Positions 61,180-64,000 of a DNA stretch of 64,000 nt are shown one piece after another (position 1 is the first letter of the stretch; each line of letters starts with the position of its first letter). Source of the DNA: PALSA-612 sp035652235 (GTDB taxonomy: Bacteria; Actinomycetota; Thermoleophilia; Gaiellales; Gaiellaceae); contig DASREE010000035.1 of assembly GCA_035652235.1 (NCBI GenBank), forward strand, positions 1 through 64,000. Reading direction: 5' to 3'. The translations under genes were made by a program, and so were the position numbers. The notes below the pieces were generated by a model. The model ran no database searches. It saw nothing but the letters and a program-made list of their open reading frames with translations, and had not been told where the DNA came from.

Positions 61180-61185
61180 TATACT
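61180..61185 (+). promoter_or_regulatory. -10 box of gdhA
   Basis: TATACT, about 50 nt before GTG 61236. Unlike most genes here gdhA has a 5' leader with a ribosome binding site. Confidence 0.55.
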
Positions 61186-61235
61186 CGGCCGAGATCACGG
61201 TACCGGCAATCGCAGGACGACCAGAGGAGCAGACG

Positions 61236-62510
61236 GTGGCAACTCTCGACTCGACGACCTCGCACCTTCGCGAGAACCCATTCCAGATCGCACGCCAGCA
61301 ACTTCGGCTCGTGGGGGAGACGTTCAACATCGACCCGAACCTGATCAACGTCCTCCAGGAGTGCAAGAAGGCGGTCGAGGTGGCGGTGCCGATCGCGATG
61401 GACGACGGCTCGACACGCGCCTTCCACGGCTACCGCGTGCAGCACAACGTCGCGCGCGGCCCGTCCAAAGGCGGCATCCGCTTCCATCCGGACGTGACCC
61501 TCGACGAGGTCAAGGCGCTCGCGATGTGGATGACCTGGAAGTGTTCGCTCATGGGCATCCCGTTCGGCGGCGCCAAGGGCGGCATCGTGTGCGACCCGAA
61601 GAAGCTGTCGGTTCGCGAGCTCGAGCGGCTCACCCGCCGCTACACGAGCGAGATCATCACCGAGATCGGGCCGGAGAAGGACATTCCCGCGCCCGACGTC
61701 GGCACGAGCCCGCGTGAGATGGCGTGGATCTTCGACACGTACTCGATGAACAAGGGGCACTCCGTCCTCGGCGTCGTCACCGGGAAGCCGCTCGCCGTCG
61801 GCGGCTCGCTGGGGCGGCTAGAGGCCACCTCCCGCGGCGGCCTCTACTGCCTGCTCGAGGCGCTACGCAAGCGCGACCGCGACCCGGTCGGCCTGCGCGT
61901 CGCCATCCAGGGCTTCGGAAACGTGGGCGGCTTCCTCGCCCGCTTCGTCCACGAGGAGGGCGCGAAGGTGGTGGCCGTCTCCGACTCCCGCGGCGGCGTC
62001 TACAACCCGAACGGGCTGGACGTGCCGGCGGCGCTGGCGTTCAAGCAGGAGACCGGCTCGCTGCAGGGCTTCCGCGGCGGGGACGCGATCACGAACGAGG
62101 AGCTCGTCCTGCTCGACTGCGACGTCCTCGCCCCCTGTGCGCTCGAGCAGGTGATCACCGCCGACAACGCCGCCAAGGTGAAGGCGAAGATCATCTGCGA
62201 GGGGGCGAACGGGCCGACCACGCCGGCGGCGGACGACATCCTCGAGGACATGGGCGTGCTCGTGCTCCCGGACGTGCTCGCGAACGCGGGCGGTGTGGTC
62301 GTCTCCTACTTCGAGTGGGTGCAGGGTCTCCAGGAGTACTTCTGGAAGGAGGAAGAGGTCAACGCGAAGCTCGCGGAGATCGTCCGCAAGGCGTTCGAGG
62401 AGACCTGGGCGCTGCGTGAGGCGCGACGGACGAGCATGCGCATGGCGGCGTACGGCCTCGCGGTGATGCGGGTCGCGGAGGCGACCACCACGCGCGGGCT
62501 CTACCCGTAG
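61236..62510 (+). CDS. gdhA: glutamate dehydrogenase
   Basis: A 424-residue enzyme interconverting glutamate and 2-oxoglutarate plus ammonia. GPSKGGIRFHPDVTLDEVKALAMWMTWK holds the substrate-binding lysine, PFGGAKGGIVCDP the catalytic lysine, and VAIQGFGNVGGFLARF the Rossmann NAD(P) motif. ANAGGVVVSYFEWVQG is also typical. The length fits the hexameric short class. GTG 61236 lies 7 nt after an AGGAG; the open frame extends further upstream only through the protease gene's end. Confidence 0.95.
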   Translation: MATLDSTTSHLRENPFQIARQQLRLVGETFNIDPNLINVLQECKKAVEVAVPIAMDDGSTRAFHGYRVQHNVARGPSKGGIRFHPDVTLDEVKALAMWMTWKCSLMGIPFGGAKGGIVCDPKKLSVRELERLTRRYTSEIITEIGPEKDIPAPDVGTSPREMAWIFDTYSMNKGHSVLGVVTGKPLAVGGSLGRLEATSRGGLYCLLEALRKRDRDPVGLRVAIQGFGNVGGFLARFVHEEGAKVVAVSDSRGGVYNPNGLDVPAALAFKQETGSLQGFRGGDAITNEELVLLDCDVLAPCALEQVITADNAAKVKAKIICEGANGPTTPAADDILEDMGVLVLPDVLANAGGVVVSYFEWVQGLQEYFWKEEEVNAKLAEIVRKAFEETWALREARRTSMRMAAYGLAVMRVAEATTTRGLYP

Positions 62511-62560
62511 CGGCCGGTCGGCGGCGGAGGTGAGGCGGCCCGTCGGCGGGGAAGCTCCGT

Positions 62561-62566
62561 TACGGT
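62561..62566 (+). promoter_or_regulatory. leaderless -10 box of the glutaredoxin-like gene
   Basis: TACGGT, exactly 7 nt before GTG 62574. Confidence 0.6.
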
Positions 62567-62573
62567 TAGGCTC

Positions 62574-62837
62574 GTGTCCGCCCGACGCCCGTCGGTCGTG
62601 CTCGTGCACGCGCCCGGCTGTCACCTCTGCGAGCGAGCGCGGGAGACGCTTCGCGCGCTCCGGGACGAGCTCGCCTTCGACCTCGGCGAGCTCGATATCT
62701 CGGGGGATCCAGATCTCGAGGCCCGCTACCGCCAGTGGCTGCCCGTGGTCGAGATCGACGGAGAGCGCGCGTTCGTCTACCGCGTCGACGAGGGCGCGTT
62801 CAGGCGGCGGCTGGCGCGTGCCCGCGACGGCGTCTGA
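62574..62837 (+). CDS. glutaredoxin-like thioredoxin-fold protein
   Basis: An 87-residue thioredoxin-fold protein. VVLVHAPGCHLCERARETL has a CHLC active site, WLPVVEIDGERAF has the cis-Pro motif, and the small size fits DUF836-type glutaredoxins. It lies just upstream of rex, the redox repressor; this pairing recurs in Actinobacteria and suggests a redox link (inference). Confidence 0.85.
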   Translation: MSARRPSVVLVHAPGCHLCERARETLRALRDELAFDLGELDISGDPDLEARYRQWLPVVEIDGERAFVYRVDEGAFRRRLARARDGV

Positions 62838-62872
62838 GCGCCGCGACAGCCGGGAAGCCGAGGAAGCGAGCG

Positions 62873-62910
62873 GGCTGCTCGGGGAGGGGCAAGGCGGCTG
62901 CTCGGGGAGG
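62873..62910. repeat. 15-bp direct repeats after the glutaredoxin-like gene
   Basis: GGCTGCTCGGGGAGG occurs at 62873-62887 and 62896-62910, 23 bp apart, between the glutaredoxin-like gene and rex. Confidence 0.7.
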
Positions 62911-62976
62911 AGCGAGCCGCCGCACAAAGTCCGGTTCCAGCCGCGCCTGCGGTAGTCGCAGCGGCGCTTCCCAAAA

Positions 62977-63011
62977 GGTTGGCAATATAGGGATCGTCTG
63001 TTACAAACCTC
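62977..63011. promoter_or_regulatory. imperfect dyad and candidate promoter of rex
   Basis: AGGTTGGCAA and TTACAAACCT are 8/10 complementary arms enclosing TATAGGGATCGTCTG, where TATAGG could be the -10 box. The position suits an operator. It does not match the known Rex consensus closely. A TCTGTTACAA stretch within it is shared with the polA repeats. Confidence 0.35.
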
Positions 63012-63027
63012 GACACAAGGAGCCGGT

Positions 63028-63654
63028 GTGGCTGATCGCGTGGCGGTTGGAGTTGCGGCCCGTCTGAGCCGATATCTCCAGGTGCTCACCCAGGCGAAGA
63101 AGATGGGCAAGGAGCGGATCTCCTCGCAGGAGATCTCGGACTACACGAACATCAACGCGACTCAGATCCGCCGCGACCTGTCCGGCTTCGGCAAGTTCGG
63201 CAAGCGCGGTGTCGGCTACAGCGTCGACAGCCTGCTGGCCGAGATCCGCAAGATCCTGCGCACGCAGGGCCAGCACAACATCGCGCTCGTCGGGGCCGGC
63301 CGTCTCGGCCAGGCGATCGCGAGCTCGCCGATCTTCGCCGAGCACGGGATCAACATCGCCGCCGTCTTCGACCGCGACCCTGAGGTCATCGGCCGCCCGG
63401 TCGGGCCGAACGCCGGCTCCGTCCTGGACGTGGCGACGCTCAAGGACGTCGTCCGCGAGAAGAACATCATCGTTGGGGTGCTGGCCGTCCCTGCCTCCTC
63501 GGCGCAGCAGGCCGCGGACTGGCTCGTCGAGTCGGGTGTCCGCATCATCTTCAACTACTCGGAGGCGTTGCTCGACGTTCCGCACGACGTCCAGGTGCAC
63601 ACGTCGAACCCGGCCGTCGAGCTGCTGCACGCTCTCTACTTCCACCTCGCCTGA
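63028..63654 (+). CDS. rex: redox-sensing transcriptional repressor Rex
   Basis: A 208-residue NADH-sensing repressor. The N-terminal winged helix has ISSQEISDYTNINATQIRRDLSGFGKFGKRGVGY, here quoted only as landmarks ISSQEI and RRDLSGFGKFG; the Rossmann motif is ALVGAGRLGQAI; IIFNYSEALLDVP is at the dimer-swapped C-terminus. GTG follows AAGGAG by 5-6 nt. Rex controls respiration and fermentation genes according to the NADH/NAD+ ratio. Confidence 0.96.
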   Translation: MADRVAVGVAARLSRYLQVLTQAKKMGKERISSQEISDYTNINATQIRRDLSGFGKFGKRGVGYSVDSLLAEIRKILRTQGQHNIALVGAGRLGQAIASSPIFAEHGINIAAVFDRDPEVIGRPVGPNAGSVLDVATLKDVVREKNIIVGVLAVPASSAQQAADWLVESGVRIIFNYSEALLDVPHDVQVHTSNPAVELLHALYFHLA

Positions 63655-63764
63655 GCAGCCGTATCCAGGGGCCGGATCCTCTGGGCGGACATGGCCTCGC
63701 CAGCCTCGGCCGTCTGGGTGTACAACCGGGGCAGACCCCGGGCGCGGCCGACCGGGGCGTGGCC

Positions 63765-63770
63765 TACGCT
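63765..63770 (+). promoter_or_regulatory. leaderless -10 box of the terminal glycosyltransferase gene
   Basis: TACGCT, 6 nt before GTG 63777. Confidence 0.5.
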
Positions 63771-63776
63771 CGGGGC

Positions 63777-64000
63777 GTGCGGATCTTGCTCTGGCACGGC
63801 TACCTCCTCGGCGGCACCGGGTCGAACGTGTACACGCGTGCGATCGCGCGTGAGTGGCAGCGCTCCGGGCACGACGTCGTCGTCTTCTGCCAGGAGCCGC
63901 ACCCGGACCGATTCGACGTTGGCGGCGCCCGCGTCGTCCGTCCTCCGCTGCCGGATCGGCTGCTTCCCGTGTTCGTGCTCGACCGCTACGAGGGTCTGGA
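63777..64000 (+). CDS. GT4-type glycosyltransferase (partial, runs off the window)
   Basis: The frame from GTG 63777 reads through the window end for 74 codons. RILLWHGYLLGGTGSNVYTR and IAREWQRSGHDVVVFCQEPH form the N-terminal Rossmann unit of GT-B family 4 transferases: a Gly-rich loop after the first strand, then a helix and the second strand. Donor and acceptor are unknown. The C-terminal half lies outside the window. Confidence 0.7.
   Translation, partial: MRILLWHGYLLGGTGSNVYTRAIAREWQRSGHDVVVFCQEPHPDRFDVGGARVVRPPLPDRLLPVFVLDRYEGL

Noticed and set aside
62800..62985. Minus-strand 61-codon frame between the glutaredoxin-like gene and rex
   Set aside because: Pro/Arg/Ala-rich, partly antisense to the glutaredoxin-like gene, and built on a 15-bp direct repeat; no family resemblance.

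Overview
The window is a 64 kb chromosomal stretch from a very GC-rich bacterium with many GTG starts and tightly overlapping (ATGA/GTGA) genes. The gene content (rpsT, murJ, lepA, hemW, hrcA, dnaJ, prmA, mtaB, HIT, yqeY, phoH, ybeY, dgkA, cdd, era in order; the Rex repressor beside a glutaredoxin-like gene; leaderless -10 boxes) points to an Actinomycetota, probably a deep-branching class such as Thermoleophilia. That placement is inference; no rRNA lies in the window. Almost everything is core housekeeping. No phage, intact insertion sequence or CRISPR array is visible.

Layout. 1-4.1 kb: tail of an unrecognised gene, a small secreted protein, then comEA-comEC-holA and rpsT on the opposite strand. 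4.2-16.6 kb: murJ, lepA, hemW, hrcA, dnaJ, prmA, mtaB, a HIT protein and yqeY; then phoH, ybeY, a diacylglycerol-kinase/PAP2 fusion and cdd. 16.8-23.8 kb: era, deoC, an ABM-like protein, an active aldehyde dehydrogenase followed by a truncated dead paralogue, a TrpC-like TIM-barrel protein and a GT39-type glycosyltransferase. 24.0-31.9 kb: tRNA-Leu(CAA), a LarA-like protein, polA, a methyltransferase, rpsA, coaE and a lytic transglycosylase. 32.0-38.1 kb: a secreted DMFA2-like protein divergent from pabB-pabC, then uvrB. 38.2-45 kb: secreted, membrane and hypothetical proteins, many with divergent promoters. 45.2-48.7 kb: uvrA and a vapBC module. 48.7-55 kb: VOC and Yip1-like proteins, panB-panC-DUF2520, a secreted glycosidase-like protein, an FmdB-type zinc ribbon and a type-4 uracil-DNA glycosylase. 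55.1-61.1 kb: tsaE-tsaB-rimI-[Ycf48-like]-tsaD-[subtilase]. 61.2-64 kb: gdhA, a glutaredoxin-like protein, rex and the start of a glycosyltransferase.

Regulation. The clearest pattern not explained by gene calls is a promoter code. At least ten genes (phoH, deoC, polA, a methyltransferase, uvrB, uvrA, fmdB-like, udg, a glutaredoxin and a DUF2277-like stub) have a TAnnnT hexamer ending exactly 7 nt before the start codon, and about ten more have one 6-9 nt before it. This is the geometry of leaderless transcription. Two divergent pairs have start codons only 22 and 29 bp apart with abutting or overlapping -10 boxes. A LexA-type box (GAAC-N4-GTTC) sits over the uvrA -35 region.

Decay. Gene remnants fill most of the longer gaps: a response-regulator 5' stub facing another stub with its own promoter, a frameshifted LuxR-type HTH, an 18-codon DUF2277 stub and a possible beta-propeller tail. 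These suggest loss of regulatory genes from an otherwise compact chromosome. I found no clear multi-gene novel system. The best leads are the leaderless/divergent promoter architecture, the split ALDH16-like pair, the kinase-phosphatase fusion, the C-terminal clamp motif of the uracil-DNA glycosylase and the palindromic repeat pair inside polA.
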